Part shown: in pieces, positions 40,421-49,288 of the stretch
Layout: every line of letters begins with the position of its first letter
Position numbering within the stretch: position 1 is the stretch's first letter
Assembly (NCBI GenBank): GCA_902596515.1
Contig: CACJUF010000005.1
Location: forward strand, 1-64,000
Direction: 5' to 3'
DNA length: 64,000 nt
From: an uncultured Pelagibacteraceae bacterium
Lineage (GTDB): Bacteria; Pseudomonadota; Alphaproteobacteria; Pelagibacterales; Pelagibacteraceae
Translations under genes and position numbers: made by a program
Notes under the pieces: model-generated
What the model saw: the letters and a program-made list of their open reading frames with translations, nothing else
The model's database searches: none
What the model was told of the DNA's origin: nothing

Positions 40421-41470
40421 AACTAAATATTTTACCATTGCCTTACCCATCAATGGAGGTACTGCATTACCTATCTGTCTTTGTATAGATCTTCTATTAC
40501 CAAAAAATTTATAATTTTTAGGAAAAGTTTGTATAGCTGCTATCTCAGGAACTCTCAGTCTTCTATTAGTCCAGTGGAAAGGGCCAACCCAAGGACCAGG
40601 TTGCGCAGCTATTGTCCAAGATGGAAGATCTGCTTTTAACTTTAATAAGAAATTCCAAAATCTTGTATTTTTTTTAAAATTTGATTTTTTACCATCACAT
40701 AATGCAAGGTAGTTTTCACCAGGTTTTACCTTTTTTAATTCTTTATAATAAGTTCCAAGATTTGTTTTTTCATGCTCTTCCTCATAAATATCTTGATCAA
40801 ATTCTTCAATATGTTTACCGACTGTTTCGTAAGGTTTTAAGTTTTTATTAAATAAGTCTGGTTTATTAGGATCATAGTGAGTTTTTTGAGGCTCTTCATT
40901 ATTGAATTCTTTTTTGGAACCCATAAAAAAAACTCTTTTTCTTTTTTGAGGAACACCATAGTCCAAAGCATTGGCTTTAACCATTTTAAAATTATAATTA
41001 AATTTTTTTGTTTTTCTTAAAATAGTCTCTACTGCTTTTTTATTTGTAGGATGTAAAATACTTTCAACATTTTCAATCAAAAAGCCATCAGGATTTATTT
41101 CATCAATAAATTTGAAAAAATCATCAATACAATTTCTTGGATCCTTAGTAATTTTTCTATTTTCATTGGTTATCCAGTAACCATTTTTGGAAAAAGGCTG
41201 GCAAGGTGGACCACCTATAATTATAGTCTTGTTGCCATTTAAATATTTTTCTATTTCTTTAATTTTTGTCTTTTTAATATCATCTTTGATTATTTTTGTT
41301 TCTTTGAATTCTGAATTTAATTCGAGTGTTCTCACAGAATCTTCATCATTATCTATCGATACTTTCAATTTGATATTATTTTGTTTAGCGCCTATATCTA
41401 AACCTCCTGCACCAGAAAATAAACTAATAGCTTGTATATTTGTATTTTTCATAATGAGTCGTTTTATCAT
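40409..41470 (-). CDS. DNA (cytosine-5) methyltransferase, Dcm type, copy 2
   Basis: ISLFSGAGGLDIGA, IIGGPPCQPFSKNGYW, LIENVESI, RQIGNAVPPLMGKAM. Confidence 0.93.
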   Translation of the reverse strand: MIKRLIMKNTNIQAISLFSGAGGLDIGAKQNNIKLKVSIDNDEDSVRTLELNSEFKETKIIKDDIKKTKIKEIEKYLNGNKTIIIGGPPCQPFSKNGYWITNENRKITKDPRNCIDDFFKFIDEINPDGFLIENVESILHPTNKKAVETILRKTKKFNYNFKMVKANALDYGVPQKRKRVFFMGSKKEFNNEEPQKTHYDPNKPDLFNKNLKPYETVGKHIEEFDQDIYEEEHEKTNLGTYYKELKKVKPGENYLALCDGKKSNFKKNTRFWNFLLKLKADLPSWTIAAQPGPWVGPFHWTNRRLRVPEIAAIQTFPKNYKFFGNRRSIQRQIGNAVPPLMGKAMVKYLVSNI

Positions 41471-41507
41471 TATACCACAAATTATAATTGCCCTGATAAT
41501 TAGGTTT

Positions 41508-41527
41508 GTTGGTAAATGGTTGGTAAA
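41508..41527. repeat. Tandem GTTGGTAAA motif (GTTGGTAAATGGTTGGTAAA)
   Basis: Related to the core of the 26-bp repeats, about 75 bp from the 41602 tRNA fragment. Confidence 0.6.
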
Positions 41528-41601
41528 TTTTTATAGAAAAAAAAGTCCTCTAATGGAGGTTTATTTTAAACACTTATTTAGGATATTTTTTTTAGTCGTA
41601 A

Positions 41602-41643
41602 ATTATGAGTGTACTGCTCTAACCAACTGAGCTACAGGCCCTT
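41602..41643 (-). repeat. 5'-half fragment of tRNA(CAU) (att-like)
   Basis: 42 bp identical to 29444..29485 (anticodon loop to the tRNA 5' end and 2 bp beyond). Confidence 0.9.
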
Positions 41644-41724
41644 TAATAAATTTAGGTTTTATAGCAAATTACAGGTTAATCAATACTAATGTTTTTGTTT
41701 TGTTTCAATTTGTTTCCTTTTGTG

Positions 41725-41750
41725 TTTGCATTCGTTGGTAAATCCGTTGG
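41725..41750. repeat. 26-bp repeat TTTGCATTCGTTGGTAAATCCGTTGG, copy 2
   Basis: Identical to 29578..29603. Confidence 0.9.
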
Positions 41751-41890
41751 CAATTAAATTCCAAATCTTTCATTTTCATTCAATTTAAGATTAAAAAAAT
41801 TGAATATTATTTGATTGATTTTCTATTTACAAAGATTGGACAAGCTATTTAAGATCTATTAAAAATAAATTACTTAAAATTCATCAATAA

Positions 41891-42976
41891 ATGAAAAAAA
41901 ATATTTTTTTTTTACTACCAGTATTCACCTACGGAGCTGGCCAATCTATTAAGAGAATTATATTAGATCTCAACCATAAAAAGTATAATAAAAACATAAT
42001 TTGTTTAGGAAAATGTCAGTTTAAAAAAGAACTTTTAAAGAAAAAAGTAAAAGTTTATGAATTAAATCATAAAAAATTATTATTTGCTATTACTGATATA
42101 AGAAAAATTTTAGAAAGTAATAAAATCAATAAAAAAATACTAATATCAAATATTCATTACACTAATGTTTTAAGTCTGTTATTTTTTTCTAAAATTAAAG
42201 AATTAAAAATTATTGTAACAGAAAGAACTGCGATAAGAGAATTAGATATTTATTTTGGTTTAATAGATTTTTTTAAAAAGAAGATAATAAAATTATTAGT
42301 TAAAATCTTATATAAAAAAGCTGACGCTATAATTACTAACTCTACAAAATCATCAAAAGATTTAGCTAAAATTGTAAAATTGAAAATTAACACAATATTT
42401 TCCCCATCTTATATTCCAAGTAATTTTAAAGTGAGAAAAAATAGAAATAGAAATAAAATAATAATCGTAGTATCCAGACTTTCTCAGGAAAAAAATATAA
42501 TATATATATTAAAGGCAATAAATTTAATCAAAGATAAAAAATTTATTTTAAAAATAATTGGTGACGGGGAACAAAAAAAAGAGTTGGTAAATTTTGTATA
42601 CAGAAATCAATTATCAAAAAAAGTAAAATTTTTGGATTATAAAAAAAATGTAAAAAAATTTTTTTTAGAGTCTGATCTCTTTATTAATAGCTCATTTTTT
42701 GAAGGTTTTCCTAATGCAGTTGTGGAATCCTTAAAGTATAATGTTCCTGTGATTTGTTCAAAAAGCCATGGAGGTATATTTGATATTTTAAAAAATAATA
42801 GATATGGATATTTATTTGATTTACATAAAATTGAAAATTTATCATCCATAATCTTAAAATTTTTAAATAATAGCAGTAATTTTTTAAAAAAAACTAAAAA
42901 TGCTCAAAATAATTTAAAACGATTTTCAATTAAAAAATCTGTTTTAGATTACGAAAAATTATTAGATAAACTATAA
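41891..42976 (+). CDS. Glycosyltransferase family 4/group 1
   Basis: VVSRLSQEKNI, NSSFFEGFPNAVVESLKYNVPVICS. Confidence 0.88.
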   Translation: MKKNIFFLLPVFTYGAGQSIKRIILDLNHKKYNKNIICLGKCQFKKELLKKKVKVYELNHKKLLFAITDIRKILESNKINKKILISNIHYTNVLSLLFFSKIKELKIIVTERTAIRELDIYFGLIDFFKKKIIKLLVKILYKKADAIITNSTKSSKDLAKIVKLKINTIFSPSYIPSNFKVRKNRNRNKIIIVVSRLSQEKNIIYILKAINLIKDKKFILKIIGDGEQKKELVNFVYRNQLSKKVKFLDYKKNVKKFFLESDLFINSSFFEGFPNAVVESLKYNVPVICSKSHGGIFDILKNNRYGYLFDLHKIENLSSIILKFLNNSSNFLKKTKNAQNNLKRFSIKKSVLDYEKLLDKL

Positions 42977-43026
42977 CTATTACTTCCAAACAAAGGGTGA
43001 TTTTAACGAATGATCTTTATTGATAC

Positions 43027-43968
43027 TCACTTTTTGAATTTAAAAATTTTCATTATTTTTTTATAAAAATTTAATGTAATTCTTCCAAAAAAAATAAATA
43101 GTATTGCACCTGTGCTCTGTTTGTTATGAAGTCGAATTTTTAACTCATTTATTAATGCAGAAAAAAAGCTAACTTTACTTGAGAAATTACTGTTTCCAAG
43201 ATCCCCAAAAACCTCATCACTCTTGGTTCTTATTCCTTTCATTTTATTTGTAACAATAATTCTATATAGCCAGTCATAATCAGATTGTATTTTATAATTA
43301 ATATTTAAAAGTCCTACTTTCCGAAGTGATGTTGACCTAATATAAAAACCTACTACTGTAGAAGGTATAATATTAAATTGTCTTGATATATCCTCGGGTC
43401 TAAAACCTGCGTAAATTTTATTATCTTTTTTGACAGTTCCACATAAAAAATCCATATCTATATTTTCAAAAATATATTTTTTTAATATATCTAATGAATT
43501 TGGATATAAAATATTCGAGGAGTCTACTATGCCCACAAAATCTCCTCGAGCTAATACAAAACCTTTATTCCAAGCGTCCCAGAGATTTTTATCTTTTTCA
43601 CTTACCCAAATATCAATCTCATCACCGTATTCTTTAAAGATGTTTATAGTTTCGTCCCCAGAATTTCCATCAATAATAATCAATTCAATATTGGAATAAT
43701 TTTGATTTAAAATAGAGTCAATCGATTTTGATATATTTTTTTCTTTAAAATTTGGCATTACAATTGAAATTAAAGGAAACCCATTTAATGAGTTTTTAAA
43801 ATGACCGTTATATCTTGCACCTCCGCAAACTTTCTTATTTTCAGATAATTTTTCTGGAAATAACATACTAGAAAATCTATCATCTTGACGGGCTGATAAA
43901 ATTTTGGCTTCCTTAAAAAAAAATTTAATTTTTCCAAATTTATTAGTCTTTTTTATAATGTTTTCCAC
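43027..43968 (-). CDS. Glycosyltransferase family 2
   Basis: PLISIVMPNFKEKNISKSIDSILNQNYSNIELIIIDGNSGDET. Confidence 0.9.
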   Translation of the reverse strand: MENIIKKTNKFGKIKFFFKEAKILSARQDDRFSSMLFPEKLSENKKVCGGARYNGHFKNSLNGFPLISIVMPNFKEKNISKSIDSILNQNYSNIELIIIDGNSGDETINIFKEYGDEIDIWVSEKDKNLWDAWNKGFVLARGDFVGIVDSSNILYPNSLDILKKYIFENIDMDFLCGTVKKDNKIYAGFRPEDISRQFNIIPSTVVGFYIRSTSLRKVGLLNINYKIQSDYDWLYRIIVTNKMKGIRTKSDEVFGDLGNSNFSSKVSFFSALINELKIRLHNKQSTGAILFIFFGRITLNFYKKIMKIFKFKK

Positions 43969-44087
43969 AGGCTTAAAAATTTAGCGAATAATTATATTAA
44001 CTATTTTACTCTTACTATCCTACTAATACACTAAATATATAATTTGTAAAAATATTATGAAAAATGTGTTAAATCATTTAATTAGAT

Positions 44088-44996
44088 ATGAAAAAAATTC
44101 TTGTTACGGGTTCAACTGGTTTAGTAGGTAAATATCTTAAAAAAATTATACCTAATGCAAATTATGTCTCTTCAAAAGATTATAATTTGCTTATTCAAAA
44201 TGATGTGAAAAAAATGTTTAAAGAGTTAAGACCAGAAATAGTAATTCACTTAGCTGCTAGAGTTGGGGGTGTACATCATAACATAATTGAACCTGTAAAA
44301 TATTTTGAGGAAAATATAATAATGAATACACAAATGATTAATGAATCATTCAATAATAACGTAAAAAAATTTTTGGGCTTACTAAGTTCTTGTATATATC
44401 CAGATAATATAGATGTTTATCCCATAAAGGAAGATTGCTTGTTTGATGGGGCACCACATTCAGATTTATTTTCATATTCATATTCAAAGAGATGTATGGC
44501 CATACAAATAAATGCTTATAGAAAAAAGCATAAATCAAATTTCAGCTATTTAATTCCATGTAATCTTTATGGAGAATTTGATAAGTTTGATGAGATACAA
44601 GGTCATTTCGTTGGGGCATTAATTAACAAGATTTTAATTGCAAAAAAAAATAGACAAAAATCAATTCAGCTGTTTGGGGATGGCGCCCCTCTTAGACAAT
44701 TTATGCATGCAAAGGACTTAGCTTTTATAATTAAAGAGGTAATTGATAAAGACATAAAAGAAAATTTTAATGTTGGGAACAATGAAAATTTTTCAATTTT
44801 AAAAATTGCAAAACTAGCATTAAGTGTTTGTGATGCGGAAAATTTAAAAATAGAATTTGACAAAAACAAACCAAATGGACAAATGAGAAAAGACATTGAC
44901 TTAAGTTTAATGAAGTCTTTACTTCCTGATTTTAAACCTACGCTTCTTAAAGATGGTTTAAAAGAAGTTTACGAAAAATTAGGTAAAAATGAGTAA
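44088..44996 (+). CDS. GDP-L-fucose synthase-like NAD-dependent epimerase/reductase
   Basis: KILVTGSTGLVGKYL, HLAARVGGVHHN, YSYSKR, CNLYGEFDKFDEIQGHFVGALI. Confidence 0.85.
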   Translation: MKKILVTGSTGLVGKYLKKIIPNANYVSSKDYNLLIQNDVKKMFKELRPEIVIHLAARVGGVHHNIIEPVKYFEENIIMNTQMINESFNNNVKKFLGLLSSCIYPDNIDVYPIKEDCLFDGAPHSDLFSYSYSKRCMAIQINAYRKKHKSNFSYLIPCNLYGEFDKFDEIQGHFVGALINKILIAKKNRQKSIQLFGDGAPLRQFMHAKDLAFIIKEVIDKDIKENFNVGNNENFSILKIAKLALSVCDAENLKIEFDKNKPNGQMRKDIDLSLMKSLLPDFKPTLLKDGLKEVYEKLGKNE

Positions 44997-45870
44997 AACA
45001 ATTCTTTTAGGTGGAAGTGGATTTCTTGGACCCGTTATATTGTCAAAAGATCCAGGAATAATTTCAATAGGAAGATCACCAATAGACTCCTCTTTGAAAA
45101 ACAAACATCTCAATATACCTAGTTTAGATAACTTAGAAAAATTAGATAATTTGGAGTTTGATAAAGTAATTTTTTTAATTGGAAGCTCAAATCATCATGA
45201 AATTAACAAAAAAATAACAATGGGTATTGATTACAATGTTTATCCACTTCAAAAAATTTTAAAATATTTATCAAATAGAAAATTGAAAAAATTTATCTGT
45301 TTTACAAGCATGCTTTTGTATGACCAGAGTAAATTGCAAAATCCTGTTGATGAAAAACAAGTTATAGATCCATATACTAATGATTACATATTTAGTAAAT
45401 TCTTATCTGAGGAAATAGTAAGATATTATAAAAAAAAAGTACCTTCAATAATAGTAAGATTAAGTAATATTTATGGTTACACAAAACTAATTAGGCCAGA
45501 TCTTGTTCCAACACTTATGCAAAATGTACTAAACAAAGATGAGGTTACGATATGGAATGATAAACCAAAAAGAGACTTTATTTTTACTGAAGACGCAGCT
45601 GATGCAATATTAAAGTTAATAAATACAAATTATACTGGAGTAATAAATTTAGGAACAGGTGAAATGAACTCAATCAAAACTATTACAAATGAAGTAAAAA
45701 AACTCTCTGGAAAAAATATTAGATCTCTTGACAAACCTGTTAGTGGGCCAATGGAGCTTTCTGTTGACACTACACTGACTAAGAATTTAATTGATTGGAG
45801 CCCTAAATTCACTCTAAAGGAGGGCTTAAAAAAAACTTATGATATTATGAAGAGCTATCATCAAAAATAA
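44989..45870 (+). CDS. NAD-dependent epimerase/dehydratase (SDR)
   Basis: GGSGFLGP N-terminus, RLSNIYGY, KRDFIFTEDAADAIL, INLGTGE. Confidence 0.82.
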   Translation: MSKTILLGGSGFLGPVILSKDPGIISIGRSPIDSSLKNKHLNIPSLDNLEKLDNLEFDKVIFLIGSSNHHEINKKITMGIDYNVYPLQKILKYLSNRKLKKFICFTSMLLYDQSKLQNPVDEKQVIDPYTNDYIFSKFLSEEIVRYYKKKVPSIIVRLSNIYGYTKLIRPDLVPTLMQNVLNKDEVTIWNDKPKRDFIFTEDAADAILKLINTNYTGVINLGTGEMNSIKTITNEVKKLSGKNIRSLDKPVSGPMELSVDTTLTKNLIDWSPKFTLKEGLKKTYDIMKSYHQK

Positions 45871-46055
45871 TAATAGCATAATAGAGAGAAAACCTCATTC
45901 AATACATATAAATATTTTACAATTTCAAAACTATTAAATAAAAATATGAAGAAGTAAAATTAGATATGATAACAAAGAAAATATATTTATAATTATATTT
46001 ATTTTTTTTGGACGATGTTATAAACAAATTCTATAAATACATTAATAATTAAAAA

Positions 46056-47309
46056 ATGAGCTTATTTAAAAAATCTCTTATTAGGAAAAATTACCAATAT
46101 AAACTTTTAGAAGATGGGATTTCTAAAGAAGACATTTTAAAAGCAAAAAATGTTCTTGACTCAAAACAAATCACAATGGCATCCAAAACAAGAAAATTCG
46201 AGGAGATATTTGCCAAAAAAATGGGTGTTAAATATGCATTAATGGTTAACTCAGGTTCATCAGCTAATCTTTTAGCAATTTTTGCCGCTGGAAATCCATT
46301 AAGACAAAATAGGTTAAAACCAGGTGATGAAGTTATTATCCCAGTTTTATGTTGGTCCACATCACTTTGGCCGCTAGTTCAGTTTGGTTTAAAGCCTGTA
46401 TTTATTGATATTGACCCAAAAACATTAAATGTAAATGAGGATGAATTAATTAAGAAAATTACTCCAAAAACTAAATGCATATTTTTAATTAATGTTCATG
46501 GAAACTCTTGCAATCTTTTTAAAGTAAAAAGGATAGCAACAAAAAAAAAGATAATTTTAATTGAAGATAGTTGTGAGTCACTAGGATCTAAACTTAAAGA
46601 CAAATATCTAGGAACATTTGGAGATTTCGGAACCTTTTCTTTTTTTTATTCCCATCAAATTACATCGGGTGAGGGAGGGATGATCGTTTGTCACAATGAT
46701 GAAGATTATGAAATTTTATTTGCTCTAAGGTCTCACGGATGGCTCGGTGGAACAAGATTTTATACTAGACGACTTAAAAGTTACAACCATTATGCAAAGA
46801 AATATCCTTCTTTAGACCCCAGATATATTTTTGTTAATTCTGGATTTAATTTAAGACCAACTGATATTCAAGCAGCTATTGGATTAAATCAATTCATAAG
46901 GTTAAAAAAATTAATAAGAAATAGAAATCAAAATAGAAAATTAATCATGAATTCTCTTAAAAAAGACAAAAGATGGAAAAATCAATTTCAGTTTGTTGAG
47001 CCTGCAAAAAATATAGATCCAAGCTGGATGGGTATTCCTATCATTATAGATGAAAAATATAAAAGAAAAAAAATGAAGTTTTTGAGTTATTTAGATTCAA
47101 AAGGAATTGAAACTCGACCAATTATAAGTGGAGCCTTTACTAATCAACCAGCCACAAAGTTATATAATTTAAATCCAACTAGAAAAAAATTTGCTAAAGC
47201 ACAGAGTGTGCAAGAACTAGGTTTTTTAATTGGTTTACACCAAAAAAAAATATCCAAAAATAATCTATCTTTAATCAGAGATAGCTTTTTAAACATAGAT
47301 AAAATTTAG
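46056..47309 (+). CDS. DegT/DnrJ/EryC1-family enzyme, RfbH/ColD-like 3-dehydratase (His replacing PLP Lys)
   Basis: LMVNSGSSANLLAIFA, EDSCESLGSKLKDKYLGTFGDFGTFSFFYSHQITSGEGGMIV, LRSHGWLGGTRF. Confidence 0.8.
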   Translation: MSLFKKSLIRKNYQYKLLEDGISKEDILKAKNVLDSKQITMASKTRKFEEIFAKKMGVKYALMVNSGSSANLLAIFAAGNPLRQNRLKPGDEVIIPVLCWSTSLWPLVQFGLKPVFIDIDPKTLNVNEDELIKKITPKTKCIFLINVHGNSCNLFKVKRIATKKKIILIEDSCESLGSKLKDKYLGTFGDFGTFSFFYSHQITSGEGGMIVCHNDEDYEILFALRSHGWLGGTRFYTRRLKSYNHYAKKYPSLDPRYIFVNSGFNLRPTDIQAAIGLNQFIRLKKLIRNRNQNRKLIMNSLKKDKRWKNQFQFVEPAKNIDPSWMGIPIIIDEKYKRKKMKFLSYLDSKGIETRPIISGAFTNQPATKLYNLNPTRKKFAKAQSVQELGFLIGLHQKKISKNNLSLIRDSFLNIDKI

Positions 47310-47310
47310 T

Positions 47311-47385
47311 TGGTGGGCCGTGTTGGTTACGCTCCAACTACCCCTGCAATGTCAATGCAGTACTCTACTATTGAGCTAACGGCCC
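47311..47385 (-). tRNA. tRNA-Val(GAC) with non-canonical D- and T-loops
   Basis: GGGCCGTTAGCTCAATAGTAGAGTACTGCATTGACATTGCAGGGGTAGTTGGAGCGTAACCAACACGGCCCACCA; all stems pair (one G-U in the D stem), anticodon loop TTGACAT. Confidence 0.82.
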
Positions 47386-47394
47386 CCTAATGAA

Positions 47395-49221
47395 TTAACT
47401 TTCTAAAAAGCTTTTTAGTTGTTTTGATCTACTAGGATGTTTTAGCTTTCTAAGAGCTTTAGCTTCAATCTGTCGAATTCTCTCTCTTGTCACAGAAAAC
47501 TGTAATCCTACTTCTTCTAAGGTGTGGTCAGTATTCATTCCAACTCCAAACCTCATTCTTAAAACTCTTTCTTCTCTTGGTGTTAAAGTCGATAATATTT
47601 TAGTTGTTGCCTCACCTAAATTAGATTTAATCGCCTGCTCTAATGGAGCCAAAGCTTTTGTATCTTCAATAAAGTCGCCTAAACTGCTATCTTCTTCATC
47701 TCCAACTGGTTTTTCTAAAGAAACAGGCTCTTTTGAGATTTTTAAAACTTTTCTTACCTTATCCAAAGGCATGCGAAGTTTTTTTGCTAATTCCTCTGGA
47801 GTTGCCTCTCTGCCAAATTCACTAAGGATTAATCTCTGTGTTCTTACAATTTTATTAATTGTTTCAATCATGTGAACTGGAATTCTAATTGTTCTTGCCT
47901 GATCAGCAATTGATCTTGTAATAGCTTGTCTTATCCACCATGTTGCATAAGTCGAAAATTTATAACCTCTTCGATATTCAAACTTATCAACTGCCTTCAT
48001 TAATCCGATATTCCCTTCCTGAATTAAATCTAAAAATTGAAGACCTCTGTTCGTATATTTTTTTGCAATAGAAATCACGAGCCTTAGATTGGCTTCTACC
48101 ATTTCTTTTTTAGCAATCCTAGACTCTTTCTCCCCTTTTTGAACTCTGCTTACTAACTTTTTAAAGTCAGTTACCGACATTCCGAGTTTATGACTAATTT
48201 CAATTAATCTTTCTCTTATATTTCTAAATTCTTCTTTATTTTTACTAAAAAATTGTTTCCATAATGAATTAGAATCTAAAAACTTTTTCAAATTAGGATT
48301 AATTTCATTTCCTATATAAAACTTAATAAATTCATTTCGAGGTATTTTTTGATCCATCGCAAGCCTTAAAAGATTTCCCTCTAAAGAAATGATTTTTTTA
48401 TTTTCAACATAATGTTTTTGTACAAGTTCCTCTAATACTGATGGGGATAATTGCAAAGATTTAATATTTTCCAAAATATCATTTACAATTTTTGTGTATC
48501 CTTTTTCTTTTGATGGAGAAAAAGTTTGTGAATTAAGAACACAATCTAGTTTCTCTTTTTGATATTTTATTAACTTACGATATTCTTTTGTAAGTATATG
48601 AACAGTTTGTAAAATTTTTGGTTTAATTTCGGACTCCATTGCTGCAAGTGTAGGATTAAAATCATCATCACTTTCATCATTAGAATTATCCTCTTTCTCA
48701 TCTTCTCCAGCATTTTTTTGTTTTGCGCTAGGACCTGTATTTTCATCCTCCATATAATTTGTGTCAATATCAATAATTTCTCTGACTAATATCTCATCCT
48801 TTTGTAATTTTTCATCCCATTCAAATAATTGTTGTGCAGTAATAGGACTTTGAGATAAAGCAATTAACATTACATCTTTTCCAGCTTCAATTCTTTTTGC
48901 GATTGCAATTTCACCTTCTCTAGAAAGTAATTCAACACCACCCATCTCTCTTAAATACATTCTAATTGGGTCGTCACTTTTTTCGATCGTTTTGCCCTCT
49001 TCTTTAGAGGAATTTTCTTTTTTTCTTAAGACTTTAAAGTCTGACTTTTTTTCGACTAATACTATTCCCTCATTTAATATATGAATAAAAGCTTGTGATA
49101 AATTTTCATCTGATAGATTTCTCTTACCAAGAGATTTGCTTAATTCCTCGTGAGTAATAAAACCTCTATGAGTCCCTCGACCCATTAATCTAGCAAATGA
49201 TTTAGTAATAATTCTTTCCAC
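47395..49221 (-). CDS. rpoD: RNA polymerase primary sigma factor
   Basis: [81 protein letters not shown]. Confidence 0.98.
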   Translation of the reverse strand: MERIITKSFARLMGRGTHRGFITHEELSKSLGKRNLSDENLSQAFIHILNEGIVLVEKKSDFKVLRKKENSSKEEGKTIEKSDDPIRMYLREMGGVELLSREGEIAIAKRIEAGKDVMLIALSQSPITAQQLFEWDEKLQKDEILVREIIDIDTNYMEDENTGPSAKQKNAGEDEKEDNSNDESDDDFNPTLAAMESEIKPKILQTVHILTKEYRKLIKYQKEKLDCVLNSQTFSPSKEKGYTKIVNDILENIKSLQLSPSVLEELVQKHYVENKKIISLEGNLLRLAMDQKIPRNEFIKFYIGNEINPNLKKFLDSNSLWKQFFSKNKEEFRNIRERLIEISHKLGMSVTDFKKLVSRVQKGEKESRIAKKEMVEANLRLVISIAKKYTNRGLQFLDLIQEGNIGLMKAVDKFEYRRGYKFSTYATWWIRQAITRSIADQARTIRIPVHMIETINKIVRTQRLILSEFGREATPEELAKKLRMPLDKVRKVLKISKEPVSLEKPVGDEEDSSLGDFIEDTKALAPLEQAIKSNLGEATTKILSTLTPREERVLRMRFGVGMNTDHTLEEVGLQFSVTRERIRQIEAKALRKLKHPSRSKQLKSFLES

Positions 49222-49288
49222 AACAATTAGAGTTAGATTGACTTATATAATATCAAATTCGCAAAAATCCATTGATAATTTATTCAGA

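Noticed and set aside
41187-41630. 147-aa + strand ORF spanning the right att-like site
   Set aside because: Mostly antisense to C5-MTase 2 and reads into the tRNA fragment; no sign of a real integrase remnant.
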